Below are positions 7,184-7,455 of a stretch of 7,455 bases of DNA, one piece after another. Every line of letters begins with the position of its first letter. The stretch's first letter is position 1. The position numbers and the translations under genes were made by a program. The DNA comes from CAKSKB01 sp034186235. GTDB lineage: Bacteria > Bacillota > Clostridia > HGM11514. The stretch is taken from contig JAXGBA010000163.1 of the NCBI GenBank assembly GCA_034186235.1, positions 1 to 7,455 of the forward strand, read 5' to 3'. The notes under the pieces are model-generated. The model was not told where the DNA came from and did not search any database. It saw only the letters and a list, made by a program, of their open reading frames with translations.

Positions 7184-7455
7184 ATGGTTAATATAGAAAA
7201 GGTCACATACGGCAGCTGGGGCAACTGTATAAGGATGTCCAACGGCTCGATTGAACTTTACGCAACACTTGACTTCGGACCGAGAGTTATAAGATTCGGG
7301 CTTATCGGCGGTACAAATATGTTCTGCGAGGATACGGAGGTTGTGTCGTCGGCTTCGGGCGAGGATTTTGACGAGATTTACGGCAAAGATTCGGCTTGGT
7401 ATATAAGGGGAGGTCACAGACTGTGGACAAGCCCTGAAGCAAGGCCGAGGTCGTA
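7184..7455 (+). CDS. DUF4380-like mutarotase-fold protein (3' end missing)
   Basis: Ninety complete codons are visible before the right edge, with no stop. The ATG at 7184 follows AAGGGAAG (7168-7175) by 8 bases. The visible part, with NGSIELYATLDFGPRVIRFG (residues 20-39), GGTNMFCE and then IRGGHRLWTSPEARPRS (74-90), agrees with the start of DUF4380 proteins, whose hallmarks are a TLDFGPR.IRFG strand pair and GGHRLW..PE. These are beta-sandwich proteins of the galactose-mutarotase-like superfamily and are thought to bind sugars; a firm activity is not known to me. There is no signal peptide, so it is probably cytoplasmic. It follows hpf by 29 bases with no terminator, so hpf transcripts may read into it. 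The same GG.R.W..PE arrangement occurs in the first gene of the divergent rhamnose operon. Confidence 0.85.
   Translation, partial: MVNIEKVTYGSWGNCIRMSNGSIELYATLDFGPRVIRFGLIGGTNMFCEDTEVVSSASGEDFDEIYGKDSAWYIRGGHRLWTSPEARPRS

Overview
The window looks like a chromosomal piece of a Bacillota (Clostridia-type) bacterium. This is inferred from three things: purine-rich AGGAG-type ribosome binding sites before almost every gene, a long-form (two-domain) ribosome hibernation factor, and moderately AT-rich DNA with a very AT-rich intergenic region. It contains no RNA genes, insertion sequences, phage genes or CRISPR array that I can see. The finer taxonomy cannot be told from the sequence alone.

Layout. 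Bases 1-6293 hold four tightly packed genes, all on the minus strand and transcribed right to left. In order of transcription they are: an uncharacterised mutarotase-like protein (6293-5235), L-rhamnose isomerase RhaA (5220-3946), a cytoplasmic family 78 alpha-L-rhamnosidase (3937-1400), and a secreted right-handed beta-helix protein (1383 to beyond base 1, cut by the window edge). The gaps are only 14, 8 and 16 bases, and two ribosome binding sites overlap the stop codon of the gene before, so one operon is very likely. Bases 6294-6626 form a divergent, AT-rich promoter region. On the plus strand lie the ribosome hibernation promoting factor gene hpf (6627-7154) and, 29 bases later, the start of a DUF4380-like gene (7184 onward, cut by the right edge).

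How the genes fit together. The minus-strand operon reads as part of a pathway for rhamnose-containing plant polysaccharide or glycoside, most plausibly rhamnogalacturonan pectin. The secreted beta-helix protein would act on polymer outside the cell. The rhamnosidase has no signal peptide and would cut imported oligosaccharides inside the cell. RhaA would turn the freed L-rhamnose into L-rhamnulose. The first gene may handle sugar anomers or act on a related sugar, but its function is unknown. The kinase (RhaB), aldolase (RhaD), transporter and regulator are not in the window.

Most notable points: the first gene of the operon is an undescribed member of the mutarotase-like superfamily, and it shares a GG(D/H)R(M/L)W..PE signature with the partial gene on the other side of hpf. 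A perfect 12-base palindrome covers the -35 region of the operon promoter and is a candidate operator. I found no clear evidence of a wholly new kind of system.
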